64,000 nt of DNA, taken from NCBI RefSeq assembly GCF_020172085.1, contig NZ_JAIVAT010000003.1, positions 1,736,001-1,800,000 of the forward strand. Reading direction: 5' to 3'. The notes under the pieces are model-generated. The model saw nothing but the letters and a program-made list of their open reading frames with translations. It was not told the DNA's origin and did not search any database. Origin of the DNA: Rossellomorea aquimaris (GTDB lineage: Bacteria; Bacillota; Bacilli; Bacillales; Bacillaceae_B). The position numbers were made by a program, and so were the translations under genes. Of this stretch, positions 53,530 through 63,047 are shown one piece after another; position 1 is the stretch's first letter, and each line of letters begins with the position of its first letter.

Positions 53530-54289
53530 TGCTTTGTTCACCTTCCGTTTCGTACGCTCTGAAATAAGAACCAACCTCTAAGTCAATAACCCCTTTGACC
53601 GATGGATCCAATTGGCTGACAATCGAAGGATAATGCATCATCTTTTCTGAGAAACTTCGTATGGTTGCACTCACTTCGAATCCGTCGTTCATAAAGAGAG
53701 TCAAGTGATACTGATCTGTTTTCTTGGGAACAAGATTAATCTCTGAGATAAGATGCTGTACTTCCTTTGGAAGCTTCCCTAGTTCGTTAACCATTATGAC
53801 TAGAGTCTTATCTTCTTCGAACCCTCTTAATAAAGGTGCATCGACAGGGATCGATTCTGTCCCTTTATCCAATACCTTTCCATTTTCCAATATGACATAA
53901 AACTTACTTCCCTTCGAAAGGTAAGCCTTTTTATCATATTCTTGGATGGAGATTTGATAAGTGTTGGGAAAGGTTAACTTTACCGTTGCATCCTTCACTT
54001 CAGGAAGCTTCTTTAATTGTTCCACCGTTTTCTCTTTGTTTACACTCCACACGTTCATTCCATTGTCAATTCCACTTTTTTGAAGAACCGTCTTATTCGA
54101 AATAAGCTCATTCCCATCCACAGTCACTTTGTGTACATGACTCAAAGGCGATTGAAAGTATACAACCGAAAGAATCATCAGAAAGAATAAAGCAAGTAAA
54201 AACAAAAGTCTTCGATTTGCCTTCTTTTTTCGGTGTTGTTTTAATTTGGGAATTCGATCTTCTATGGAAACAACATTTTCTTTTTTCAT
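53504..54289 (-). CDS. divIB: cell division protein DivIB (FtsQ)
   Basis: Bitopic division protein that links FtsL/DivIC with PBP2B. The 261-residue protein has a cytoplasmic basic head (KLKQHRKKKANRR), one membrane helix (about 27-46), a POTRA domain (about 50-118, HVKVTVDGNE-like, seen as VHKVTVDGNELISN) and a beta domain, with an acidic tail SNEEDEGER. It has no murB or murG upstream, only a 1-kb gap. Confidence 0.93.
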   Translation of the reverse strand: MKKENVVSIEDRIPKLKQHRKKKANRRLLFLLALFFLMILSVVYFQSPLSHVHKVTVDGNELISNKTVLQKSGIDNGMNVWSVNKEKTVEQLKKLPEVKDATVKLTFPNTYQISIQEYDKKAYLSKGSKFYVILENGKVLDKGTESIPVDAPLLRGFEEDKTLVIMVNELGKLPKEVQHLISEINLVPKKTDQYHLTLFMNDGFEVSATIRSFSEKMMHYPSIVSQLDPSVKGVIDLEVGSYFRAYETEGEQSNEEDEGER

Positions 54290-55301
54290 TTCGTTCTCCT
54301 CAATTTCACTTTGAATTCATTATGTATGGGATGAGTTAAACTCATCTTGTCTTATAATGAAAGTACTCTTTACATTGGGATACTTCTATTCTATACGAAG
54401 GTATACCAGGTTAAAAGAGGAACAGAACGTTTTCTGCCATAAACCATTTTGAAAACAAATGAGTGTTACCGGGTGACTACATTTCTCGACAGCCTGTCCT
54501 ATTTAAGAGAATGATTAAACAGATCCCTAAGATGGATTGCTCATACCACTTTTGGGATATACTTTCATTCCTTTTCCAGAGGAAAGGCTACCTTATGTAT
54601 TTCACTCTTAAACCCTATTTTAAACAACAATTTAAGCATTATGAATGCATGTCATTGAATTGTAAAAGTTTTGGTTAACAAAAGTAACAAACTCTCCTTT
54701 ATTTTGAAAAGGCATGATAATAATGAATTACGTATATGTAATTTATTGTAACATCCCATCTTTAAATATCCTATTGTTATTTCAATAAAACATAGATTTT
54801 CTTTAGATTTCCTTCATCGATAAAAAAGTCTGTTTTCATAAACATTGTTGCTTTTGGATGTAGAGAGAAGTGGTTGATCTCCGCTCCAGGTGCTCGCTTT
54901 CCGCGGGGCTGGCGGTGAGCCTCCTCGGGCTAAAGTCCTGTGGGGTCTCACCTGTCCAGCGTTTCCCGCAGGAGTCGAGCATCTTCCGCTCCAATCAACT
55001 GTCTAAGCATAAATGTTTCAGCAATACCAGTGTACTGTCAGGATAACTTACAGCAACTCTTTTTCAACTGATATTCATGAACCTTTGCTCTGTCAACACT
55101 TCCCCTTCTCCCAAATAATAATTGACAGAGCTTTTGCAAATCATAGTCTGTGCAAGTATAACAACATTTTTTGCGAAAAGAGCGAAAAAAAAAAAGAGAA
55201 CGACAAAAGAAAAGAGGTGAAAGTGGTTCAGGAATGATTTTCAAGATTCATCCTCCACTTGCATCAGCTTTTCTCTCATCGATCTCTAACATTACATGGT
55301 T
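54290..55301. other. 1012-bp gene-free stretch where murG and murB are expected
   Basis: AT-rich sequence upstream of divIB (to about 54860), a palindromic repeat (54871-55001) and a purine-rich tract (about 55173-55230). I translated no part that resembles MurG or MurB. Frames at 54463-54678 (+), 55013-55237 (+) and 55038-55244 (-) have no family resemblance or good ribosome binding site. The divIB promoter should be here but was not identified. Confidence 0.7.
54871..55001. repeat. ~130-bp palindromic intergenic repeat
   Basis: Ends carry GTTGAT and its complement with GCTCCA/TGGAGC; inside, GCTCG/CGAGC, CCGCGGG/CCCGCAGG (imperfect) and GGCGGTGAG/CTCACCTG pair in nested order around AAAGTCCTGTGG. 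GC content is far above the flanks. It resembles a repeat I recall from several Bacillaceae genomes, but I cannot confirm the family. Confidence 0.75.
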
Positions 55302-56402
55302 TTAATTCCTTGTATAACGACTAATATTCAACAGTACTCCTACAGCCATAAGCATCAGAGTTAAAGAAGATCCGCCGTAGCTCAAAAATGGCAGTGTAAT
55401 CCCTGTAACAGGCATCAGCCCTGTCACAACCCCTACATTGATCATTACTTGAATCGCAATCATGGAAACGATCCCTAATGCAAGAAAGCTTCCAAATAGA
55501 TCTGGTGCCCCCAGCGCAATCCGGATACCCCTCCACAAGATCAATGAAAACAAGATTAGGACCAGGGTCCCACCAATAAAACCGAGTTCTTCTGCCAATA
55601 TGGCAAATATAAAGTCATTTTGCGGCTCCGGCAGGTAAAAGAACTTCTGTCTACTCTGTCCCAGTCCTAGTCCGAATAACCCACCCGGTCCTATCGCATA
55701 TAGTGACTGAATGATTTGGAATCCACTATTTAGTGGGTCCTGCCATGGATCTAAAAAGGAGGTGATCCGTTTAATCCTGTATGGTGCAGATATAACCAGA
55801 CCAACAAACCCCAACAAACCAATCATTCCTAAACCTACGAAATGCTTAATTCTAGCCCCTGATATAAAAATCATCACAACGGATGTCCCAACCATTACGG
55901 TACCCGTTCCCAAATCCGGCTGCAACATGATCATTCCAAAAGCTGTAAACACGAGCAAGAGTGCGGGCAGGACCCCTTTTCTAAAAGAAGTGATGTACTT
56001 TTGATTTTCAGATAAATATTTTGCAAGAAAAGCAATCATGGCAAGCTTCATGAATTCTGAAGGCTGAATGGAAAAGGCACCGACGCCAATCCAGCTCCTC
56101 GAACCGTTTCTCAATACCCCAATACCGGGGACCAGCACGAGGACAAGAAGGACGAAACAAACGATGATAATGATTTTTGACCATTTTCTCCATGTCCAGT
56201 ACTCTACATTCATGATGAAGAACATGGCAAATAATCCTACACCGGCAAACAAAACCTGCCTTTTTGCAAAGAAAAAGGAATCATCGAATTTGTAATCCGC
56301 CCATACTGCACTTGCACTGTAAACCATGACCAGTCCAATGGCAAGTAATGTGAGGGTGACCATAATGAGAATAAAATCGGGAGTCGATTTTTTTAAAGGC
56401 AA
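55302..56402 (-). CDS. spoVE: SEDS-family peptidoglycan polymerase / lipid II-associated protein SpoVE
   Basis: FtsW/RodA/SpoVE-type membrane protein, 366 residues with about ten helices. Signatures: SRSWIGVGAFSIQPSEFMKL (split here as SRSWIGVG and IQPSEFMKLA), PDLGTG, and LPFLSYGGSSL. Position after murD in the cluster is the usual spoVE place; the vegetative FtsW lies elsewhere in Bacillus. It should work with SpoVD to make spore cortex. Start is TTG at 56400-56402 after GAGGTG. Confidence 0.88.
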   Translation of the reverse strand: MPLKKSTPDFILIMVTLTLLAIGLVMVYSASAVWADYKFDDSFFFAKRQVLFAGVGLFAMFFIMNVEYWTWRKWSKIIIIVCFVLLVLVLVPGIGVLRNGSRSWIGVGAFSIQPSEFMKLAMIAFLAKYLSENQKYITSFRKGVLPALLLVFTAFGMIMLQPDLGTGTVMVGTSVVMIFISGARIKHFVGLGMIGLLGFVGLVISAPYRIKRITSFLDPWQDPLNSGFQIIQSLYAIGPGGLFGLGLGQSRQKFFYLPEPQNDFIFAILAEELGFIGGTLVLILFSLILWRGIRIALGAPDLFGSFLALGIVSMIAIQVMINVGVVTGLMPVTGITLPFLSYGGSSLTLMLMAVGVLLNISRYTRN

Positions 56403-56508
56403 TGCTAAACACCTCGAATAGACAAATTTAGAGCCGTTCGAGCATAGAAAATCGTTTATCCCTGAATGACTGGCTGCGCTGGTATGGATGCTCTATCTGG
56501 ACAAGCCC

Positions 56509-57861
56509 TTATTTAAGCTTATGCACGGCTTCAATAAAAATGTCACCACGTTGTTCAAAAGTTCGATATTGATCCCAGCTCGCACACGCAGGAGACAATA
56601 ATATTACGTCCCCTTCTTCAGCGTTCTTAAATGCGACCGGAACCGCTTCCTCAACATTATCGACAGGAATGATGGTTTGTATCCCTGCCTTTTCCCCTGT
56701 TTTCACAAGCTTCGATGACGTTTCTCCAAATGTAATCAACGTCTTCACTTTGGACAGAAATGGAATCAGGTCATCAAACTCATTTCCACGATCCAAACCT
56801 CCTGCAAGCAGGATAGTAGGAGAGTCAAATGCCTTAAGGGCGCTCTTCGTTGCCAAGCTGTTCGTTGCCTTCGAATCATTGTAGTATTTAACTCCATTTA
56901 GTTCCCGTACAAATTGAGTGCGGTGTTTCACTCCACCGAAAGTACTCAATACCTTCTGGATGCTGTTGTTGGATACACCATAAATCTTACAGGCTGCAAC
57001 AGCACATAAGATATTTTCAAGATTATGCTCTCCAGGCAGGACGATTGAGTCTAATTCAACGACTCTGTCATCCTTGAAATAAATCGCACCATCCTTGATA
57101 TGGGCTCCGTCCCGAACCTCTTTTTGTGTTGAAAAGAGAATGACCCGGGCTTTTGTAAAGCTGACTGCTTCCTGAACATGATCTTGGTCACCATTGATGA
57201 TCAGATAATCCTTTTCTGTTTGGTTTTTTGTGATATTGGATTTCGCTCTCCAATACTCTGATAAATCCCCATGATAATCCAGATGAGCATCATACAAGTT
57301 GGTTATAATGGCGACGTGAGGAGCAAACTCTTCAATTCCCATCAGTTGGAAAGATGAGAGCTCGACGACCATTTTCTCATCTTCCTTTGCATTCTGTGCT
57401 ACCTCAGAAGCAACAGTTCCAATATTCCCCGCAATCAAAGGCTTTTGGTTGTCCTCTTTCAACATCTCGAACAGAAGAGTGGTTGTCGTCGTTTTTCCAT
57501 TTGTTCCTGTGATTCCAATCATTTCTGCCTCGGAAATCAAATAGGCGAGCTCTACTTCCGTCAAGACTGGAATATTCTTTTCGATTGCTTTTTGAATCAA
57601 TGGGTTGTGATAGGGAATCCCAGGATTTTTTATCACATATTGAAAACCTTCATCCAAAAGCTCAATGGGATGGCTGCCACAAATTACTTTAATCCCTTCC
57701 TGAAGAAGCCCCTGAGCCTCAGGGTTTTCAGACAAAGGCTTTTGATCATTCACCGTAACAAATGCTTCCAGTTTATGTAGGAGAGAGGCAGCACTTACCC
57801 CGCTTTTTGCCAGGCCTAATACCAGTACTTTTTTATGTTTGAATTTTGTTATTTTTTTCAC
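56509..57861 (-). CDS. murD: UDP-N-acetylmuramoyl-L-alanine--D-glutamate ligase
   Basis: Adds D-glutamate to the peptidoglycan precursor. The 450-residue enzyme has the P-loop [18 protein letters not shown] (about 115-132), [11 protein letters not shown] and the C-terminal [15 protein letters not shown] and [15 protein letters not shown]. Start is GTG after GAGGTG and immediately follows the mraY stop. Confidence 0.96.
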   Translation of the reverse strand: MKKITKFKHKKVLVLGLAKSGVSAASLLHKLEAFVTVNDQKPLSENPEAQGLLQEGIKVICGSHPIELLDEGFQYVIKNPGIPYHNPLIQKAIEKNIPVLTEVELAYLISEAEMIGITGTNGKTTTTTLLFEMLKEDNQKPLIAGNIGTVASEVAQNAKEDEKMVVELSSFQLMGIEEFAPHVAIITNLYDAHLDYHGDLSEYWRAKSNITKNQTEKDYLIINGDQDHVQEAVSFTKARVILFSTQKEVRDGAHIKDGAIYFKDDRVVELDSIVLPGEHNLENILCAVAACKIYGVSNNSIQKVLSTFGGVKHRTQFVRELNGVKYYNDSKATNSLATKSALKAFDSPTILLAGGLDRGNEFDDLIPFLSKVKTLITFGETSSKLVKTGEKAGIQTIIPVDNVEEAVPVAFKNAEEGDVILLSPACASWDQYRTFEQRGDIFIEAVHKLK

Positions 57862-58836
57862 TTATAACCACACCTCAATATAGATTCCTAATACAGCAAA
57901 AAGTAGTCCTACAGTCCAAAATGTAACGACTACTCGCCATTCTGACCATCCTACTAACTCGTAATGATGGTGTAAAGGACTCATTTTAAAAATTCGTTTT
58001 CCGGTTGTTTTGAAGCTGGCAACCTGTAAGATGACGGAAAGAGTCTCGATGACGAAAACCCCTCCAATCAGGATTAGGATAATTTCAAGTTTGGTTAAAA
58101 TGGCAATCGTGGCAATCGCACCTCCGAGAGCCAGCGATCCAGTGTCCCCCATGAACACTTTGGCAGGATGGGCATTGAAAACGAGAAAACCGAGTACTGC
58201 ACCTACTACCGCCACCCCAAATATGGCTACATCATACTGTGATTGGCTCCATGCAAGGACAGCCAACGCACCAAAGGCGATGGCACTCGTGCCGGATACC
58301 AGTCCATCAAGCCCATCCGTCAAGTTGACTGCATTTGAAAATCCGACCAGCCAGAAGATGATAAATAAGCAGTAAAACCAACCCAGTTCAAATGAAAGAT
58401 CCGTTAGCGGTATCGATACCGAAGTCGGAAAGTCATTCTGAGTGTAAATAAGGTAAAAAATGACCGATATGACGATCTGTCCAAGGAGTTTCTGCTTGGA
58501 TGTCAAACCTAAATTCCTTTTCATCACGACCTTGATAAAGTCGTCCAGGAATCCCAATAAGCCAAAACCAACTGTCACCAGGATCATTAAATATGTTTCA
58601 GGACCCGGCTCTGAATATTTCCCTGTCATAATAAATGTTGTAATGACAATGGAGAGCAGGAACACAATCCCACCCATGGTAGGGGTTCCAGTCTTTTTCT
58701 GATGCGATTGTGGACCTTCATCCCGGATGCTTTGTCCAAACTTCAACCTTCTGAGGAAAGGAATAAATAGAGGTGCAAGCAATACGGTTATTAAAAATGC
58801 CATTATAATCGTAAATAAGATCACTTGTTCCATCAT
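57862..58836 (-). CDS. mraY: phospho-N-acetylmuramoyl-pentapeptide transferase
   Basis: Makes lipid I by moving phospho-MurNAc-pentapeptide to undecaprenyl phosphate. The 324-residue membrane enzyme has ten helices and the motifs [42 protein letters not shown] (seen as [13 protein letters not shown]) and [14 protein letters not shown]. It starts two bases after the orphan Mur-like gene, whose 3' end holds its GGAGGGG ribosome binding site. Confidence 0.96.
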   Translation of the reverse strand: MMEQVILFTIIMAFLITVLLAPLFIPFLRRLKFGQSIRDEGPQSHQKKTGTPTMGGIVFLLSIVITTFIMTGKYSEPGPETYLMILVTVGFGLLGFLDDFIKVVMKRNLGLTSKQKLLGQIVISVIFYLIYTQNDFPTSVSIPLTDLSFELGWFYCLFIIFWLVGFSNAVNLTDGLDGLVSGTSAIAFGALAVLAWSQSQYDVAIFGVAVVGAVLGFLVFNAHPAKVFMGDTGSLALGGAIATIAILTKLEIILILIGGVFVIETLSVILQVASFKTTGKRIFKMSPLHHHYELVGWSEWRVVVTFWTVGLLFAVLGIYIEVWL

Positions 58837-58838
58837 GG

Positions 58839-59252
58839 TTATTCCCCTCCTTTTTCTCTTTTTTGTTTCATAGCAGATCCGTTCTCCACTGTTTGATGTT
58901 TTTCAGGTTCATTGATATAAATAAACTTCGTCATAATTTCCCACTTTTCTTGATTGTAATTTTGTTTGTAATTCTCTTGTAAGTCTACATAGGCCAAGTA
59001 CACATCTTCAACCATAAATAACGGAAAGTGATTTGGAACAAAGGAGGGCACTTGTTCACTATTTGGCCATAGTGAAGCGATTGCCCCCATTTCAATACTT
59101 TTGAAAAGATCGATTTTATCACCAAAAGGGACATATAGTCCCTTCTCCATCCTCATACTAGTTGAATTTGAAACTACTAAAAACGTATAGCCGGGCAGAT
59201 AAATTCCTTTTGCATCGGGAAACAATTTCTTTACATCATCGTATAGGAGCAT
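58839..59252 (-). CDS. stand-alone Mur-ligase N-terminal-domain-like protein
   Basis: A 137-residue protein between murE and mraY, where murF lies in some clusters. Residues about 25-95 follow the pattern of the MurE/MurF N-terminal substrate domain: [20 protein letters not shown] (in place of DSR-x-GxLFVxxxG), [10 protein letters not shown] (EKGAxAVL) and [16 protein letters not shown] (VDDTLEALxxLA). It lacks the ATP P-loop (GTNGKTT) and the C-terminal ligase domain. The last 40 residues are a charged tail. Start ATG is 2 bp from the murE stop, with AGGGA site. No catalytic role can be claimed; it could be a remnant or a regulator. The assignment by pattern is moderate. Confidence 0.7.
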   Translation of the reverse strand: MLLYDDVKKLFPDAKGIYLPGYTFLVVSNSTSMRMEKGLYVPFGDKIDLFKSIEMGAIASLWPNSEQVPSFVPNHFPLFMVEDVYLAYVDLQENYKQNYNQEKWEIMTKFIYINEPEKHQTVENGSAMKQKREKGGE

Positions 59253-59254
59253 TT

Positions 59255-60715
59255 CTACATTCCCTTGATGAAGTGTCTTGCCACTTCCCGGTCATCAAAA
59301 TCGTATACATTATTCCCTATGATCTGATAGGTCTCATGACCCTTCCCGGCAATCAACACCACATCTCCAGGTTGTGCCCTATTCAAAGCTACTTTGATTG
59401 CTTCTTTACGGTCGACGATCAGTTGATACTGTTTACCAAAGACACCCGACTCCATATCTTTCAAGATGCCAACCGGATCCTCGGTCCTTGGATTATCAGA
59501 GGTGAAAATAGCATAATCACCGTAATCACAGGCGATCTCCGCCATGATCGGCCTCTTGATCCTATCTCTGTCCCCACCGCAACCGACCACTACTATCACC
59601 TTGCCTGCAACAATGGTCTGGATGGTTTCCAGTACATTCTTCAAACCATCAGGTGTATGGGCGTAGTCAACGATGACAGAAAATGGCTGCCCTTCAGAAA
59701 TCGTTTCAAATCGTCCCCTGACCCCTTTTGCCTTTTCCAGGCTCCCTATACTCTCTTCGATTGGGATTCCTGCCGCAAAAGCTGTCGCAATGGCTGCAAG
59801 AGCATTGTATACATTAAATTGCCCCGCTAAATTTAAGACCATCTTTTGTTCTCCGAAAGGGGACACGAGAGTGAACTGGGTCTCTGTTGCACCAAGAATC
59901 AAATCTTTCGCATGGAAGTCAGCTGAAGGAGACAGACCGTATGTAACTACATGGGCGGCTGTAGACTTGATGAAATAGTCAGCTGCTTCGTCATCCTTAT
60001 TAATAATGGCATATTTAGGGGATTTTTTAAAATAAGTATTCCCTAATTGAGAAAACAATAAGCCTTTTGCATTACGATAATTATCCATGGTCTTATGGTA
60101 ATCCAGGTGATCCTGAGTCAGGTTTGTAAACACGGCGATATCGTAGTCGCATCCGTGTACACGCCCTTGATCCAAGGCATGGGAAGAAACCTCCATGATG
60201 GCTGAACGCACCCCTTTATCACAAAAACTCCTAAAGGTCTGTTGCAGGGTTAAACTGTCAGGGGTCGTATTGTGGCTGACTTGTAATTCATCCCCCACTT
60301 TAATGTGCATGGTCCCAATTAATCCAGTTTTCATTCCACTTTGAGTAAAAACCTGGTCAATGAGAAGGGTTGTTGTTGTTTTCCCATTCGTTCCCGTCAC
60401 TCCGACGAGAAAAAGCTGGTGAGAGGGCTGTTTATAGAAATAGTCTGCCAGAATGGCCATCGCTTTCTTCGTATCAGGAACAACAATCACGGGAATGTCT
60501 ACTTCTAAAGTCCTCTCTGCTAGAATGGCTGCTGCACCATTTCTTTCAGCTACTCCTGCAAGAGAATGACTATCAATCTCTAACCCGTTGATACAGATAA
60601 ATAAATCTCCACTCTTCACTTTCTTATGGTGGTTCGCGATGTTTGAAATAGCTGGATTCCCTTCACCCTGTACTGAGAAAAACGGTAGTACTTCCAGCAA
60701 AGTGTGCAATCTCAT
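59255..60715 (-). CDS. murE: UDP-MurNAc-L-Ala-D-Glu:meso-diaminopimelate ligase
   Basis: Adds meso-diaminopimelate to the precursor. The 486-residue enzyme has the P-loop [17 protein letters not shown] (about 108-124), HALDQGRVHGCDYDIAVFTN (split: SSHALDQGRVHG and FTNLTQDHLDYH) and the diagnostic DNPRTEDP (about 408-415), which selects meso-DAP instead of lysine. Followed by the orphan Mur-like gene. Confidence 0.96.
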   Translation of the reverse strand: MRLHTLLEVLPFFSVQGEGNPAISNIANHHKKVKSGDLFICINGLEIDSHSLAGVAERNGAAAILAERTLEVDIPVIVVPDTKKAMAILADYFYKQPSHQLFLVGVTGTNGKTTTTLLIDQVFTQSGMKTGLIGTMHIKVGDELQVSHNTTPDSLTLQQTFRSFCDKGVRSAIMEVSSHALDQGRVHGCDYDIAVFTNLTQDHLDYHKTMDNYRNAKGLLFSQLGNTYFKKSPKYAIINKDDEAADYFIKSTAAHVVTYGLSPSADFHAKDLILGATETQFTLVSPFGEQKMVLNLAGQFNVYNALAAIATAFAAGIPIEESIGSLEKAKGVRGRFETISEGQPFSVIVDYAHTPDGLKNVLETIQTIVAGKVIVVVGCGGDRDRIKRPIMAEIACDYGDYAIFTSDNPRTEDPVGILKDMESGVFGKQYQLIVDRKEAIKVALNRAQPGDVVLIAGKGHETYQIIGNNVYDFDDREVARHFIKGM

Positions 60716-60853
60716 CTTTTCAACTCCTCACAGGTAGAAAGCAACCTTTTTATATTTTACAAAAAAATACGTGTGAAAGCTATCAACCTTTTAACTTAGT
60801 TCGATATCTTTTTCCATTCCTTCCGGTTCTTCACGTTGCTTATCAAAATAATA

Positions 60854-60862
60854 AGTATACCA
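60854..60862 (-). promoter_or_regulatory. candidate extended -10 promoter before murE
   Basis: Minus strand TGGTATACT: TATACT with an upstream TG, an extended -10. No good -35 is seen. It lies in the 181-bp gap between spoVD and murE, which otherwise holds no terminator. Confidence 0.4.
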
Positions 60863-60896
60863 TGAAATATTTTTAAAGAAGTTTTCCCTATTGTGT

Positions 60897-62813
60897 TTAC
60901 TCAGATAAATATACCCTCACTTTAGATCCTTGTTTCACTTTCACCCCCGGGTCAGGAGATTGGCTTACCACCTTTTCTCCACTTCCACTTACGTCCAAGT
61001 TGAGATCCACAAGTTGTTCCTGAAGTTCATTCTTCGTTAATCCAATCAAGTCAGGGGTTTCAATCATTGGAGTGTCAGTCCAAGTCAATTCTTTTTCAAT
61101 TTGACCTTTACGCTTCGGTACACCCATTGCTTCTAAACTATCACCAATAATGCTTCCACCGATAGGGGCAGCAACGACCCCACCGAATTGAATTGTACCC
61201 TTTGGATTATCAACCGCAACATATACGACTATTTCAGGATCATCCATTGGTGCGACTCCCATAAATGAAACGATATGATTGTTTTCGAGGTATTTACCAT
61301 CCTTTGCTTTTTGAGCTGTCCCTGTTTTTCCGCCTACCCGGTAACCGTCTACATAAGCTTTCTTACCGCTGCCTTTCGCAACGACACTTTCCAACGCATC
61401 CCGAATCTGCTTGGATGTCTCTTCAGATATGACCCTTTTCTTGATTTGAGGGGTCTTTCTCATGACTACTTCTCCTGTAGAAGGGTCAATCAGCTCTTTT
61501 GCAATATAAGGCTGATACAATACTCCTCCGTTGACTGCTGCAGAAACAGCTGCAACCTGCTGAATAGGAGTAACGGCAACACCTTGGCCAAATGCGGTCG
61601 TCGCCTGCTCCACGGGACCGACACGGTCAAGGTTGAACAGGATACCCTTACCTTCACCTTGCAGATCGATGCCAGTCTTTTCTCCAAATCCAAAATCATG
61701 GATATAATCGAATAATTTCTCTTTCCCTAACCTCTGACCCAATTCAACAAAACCAGGGTTACAAGAGTTCTGTACGACTTCCAGGAACGTTTGTGTCCCG
61801 TGTCCTCCCCGTTTCCAGCAATGAAGGGTCGAACCCGCCACCTCTATGTGACCAGGATCATGAAATGTTTCTTTATAAAGGTCCACTTTCTTTTCTTCCA
61901 GGGCCGCGGCAAGCGTGATAATCTTGAACGTGGACCCAGGTTCATACGTACTCCAAATCGGTAAATTACGGTTATATATCTCCTGAGGTACATTGCGGAA
62001 GTTCGCAGGATCAAATGTCGGCCGGCTCGACATGGCCAGTATTTCACCATTCTTTGGATTCATGGCAATCGCTATGATACCATCTGGATTATACGTAGCC
62101 TCAGCGATATCCAACTCACGTTCTACGATTGTTTGTACTTTGGTATCAATCGTCAACTTTAAATCCAATCCATTTTGTGGTTTTTCAAAATCATCCGCCA
62201 TATCGGGCATTCTCTTCCCCTTGGCATCAGAAAAAAATTTCACATACCCTTTATCTCCACTAAGCTCTTCGTCATATGAAAGTTCAAGACCCATCAGCCC
62301 CTGATTATCAATCCCCGCAAACCCGAGAACATGGGATAAATAGCTTCCATACGGATAATAACGCTTAGAATCCTCCCCTAAATAAACACCCTTTAAATTC
62401 AAGTCCCTTACTTCTTTCGCTTTTTCGTATGAAATTTTTCTTGCTTCCTTTATCAACACCATATTGGCTTTCTGTGTTACATATTTATATGCAGATTCTA
62501 CCGAAATATTAAGAACGGCAGCCAGTTTATCTGCTGTTCCCTGAGGATCGGTGATTTGTCGTGGAACGACAAATATTGTTGGCGCACTCTGATTTCCAGC
62601 GAGTTCCACTCCATTTCGGTCTACAATCTTTCCACGTTCAGGTTGAAATGGTATATTTCGACTCCAGGAGTCTTTCGCTAATCCGGTAAGCCAGTCCCCT
62701 TTAAAAAACTGAACATACCCCAGCCTGATATCTATGATGGAGAATATGAGGACTCCTACTACAAGCGCTACAGCTAATCTCTTTCTTACCGTTACATTCG
62801 ATACTCTTTTCAC
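60897..62813 (-). CDS. spoVD: stage V sporulation protein D (class B PBP)
   Basis: Sporulation transpeptidase that makes cortex with SpoVE. About 638 residues: N-terminal membrane helix (about 11-33), dimerisation domain, transpeptidase domain with active site EPGSTFKIITLAA, SxN motif VQNSCNPGF and KTG motif VGGKTGTAQ, then one C-terminal PASTA repeat (about 580-638), LIGLTKNELQEQLV and SQSPDPGVKVKQG. The start is GTG at 62811-62813 after GGGGAGG; an upstream ATG would lie on the -10 box. It is preceded by a sigma-E site. Confidence 0.95.
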   Translation of the reverse strand: MKRVSNVTVRKRLAVALVVGVLIFSIIDIRLGYVQFFKGDWLTGLAKDSWSRNIPFQPERGKIVDRNGVELAGNQSAPTIFVVPRQITDPQGTADKLAAVLNISVESAYKYVTQKANMVLIKEARKISYEKAKEVRDLNLKGVYLGEDSKRYYPYGSYLSHVLGFAGIDNQGLMGLELSYDEELSGDKGYVKFFSDAKGKRMPDMADDFEKPQNGLDLKLTIDTKVQTIVERELDIAEATYNPDGIIAIAMNPKNGEILAMSSRPTFDPANFRNVPQEIYNRNLPIWSTYEPGSTFKIITLAAALEEKKVDLYKETFHDPGHIEVAGSTLHCWKRGGHGTQTFLEVVQNSCNPGFVELGQRLGKEKLFDYIHDFGFGEKTGIDLQGEGKGILFNLDRVGPVEQATTAFGQGVAVTPIQQVAAVSAAVNGGVLYQPYIAKELIDPSTGEVVMRKTPQIKKRVISEETSKQIRDALESVVAKGSGKKAYVDGYRVGGKTGTAQKAKDGKYLENNHIVSFMGVAPMDDPEIVVYVAVDNPKGTIQFGGVVAAPIGGSIIGDSLEAMGVPKRKGQIEKELTWTDTPMIETPDLIGLTKNELQEQLVDLNLDVSGSGEKVVSQSPDPGVKVKQGSKVRVYLSE

Positions 62814-62844
62814 AAATGGAACCTCCCCTTCTATGGCTCGTTCC

Positions 62845-62873
62845 ATTATATGCTTGGACTTATTGGGGTATGT
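62845..62873 (-). promoter_or_regulatory. sigma-E promoter of spoVD
   Basis: Minus strand: -10 CATATAAT (62845-62852), a full match to the sigma-E consensus, and -35-like ACATAC (62868-62873) with a 15-bp spacer. It fits the mother-cell expression known for spoVD. Confidence 0.65.
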
Positions 62874-62946
62874 TTGAAATCATTGAAAGACAGATGATGT
62901 CAGGAATCAATATGTATAAGCGTAATAATAGCGAGGAGTGAGCAAA

Positions 62947-63046
62947 ATAAAAAAGGTGACCACGCTGAGACCCTTCCAATCCTATGCCTGTTTCCTATGA
63001 TGCTGGCACAGGGGGAAAGGTGTCTCATTCAATAGTCATCCTTTTT
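62947..63046 (-). terminator. large nested hairpin / terminator after pbpB
   Basis: Two bases after the pbpB stop, three nested stems follow on the minus strand: AAAAAGGaTGAC with GTCACCTTTTTT, TGAGACaCCtTTCC with GGAAGGGTCTCA, and CCTGTGCC with GGCATAGG, loop of 16. It ends in TTTTTTATTTT. It separates pbpB from spoVD but is larger than needed for a terminator. Confidence 0.78.
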
Positions 63047-63047
63047 G

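Noticed and set aside
54463..54678. 71-codon plus-strand open frame in the murG gap
   Set aside because: No convincing ribosome binding site, no recognised motif, AT-rich with codon use unlike neighbours; cannot be supported as a gene.
55013..55244. Overlapping frames on both strands near the purine tract
   Set aside because: Composition-driven Lys/Glu and Phe/Ser runs across the homopurine tract; no gene evidence.
62814..62846. ATG start of spoVD 11 codons upstream
   Set aside because: It lies on the sigma-E -10 box and its codons include the ribosome binding site of the GTG start.
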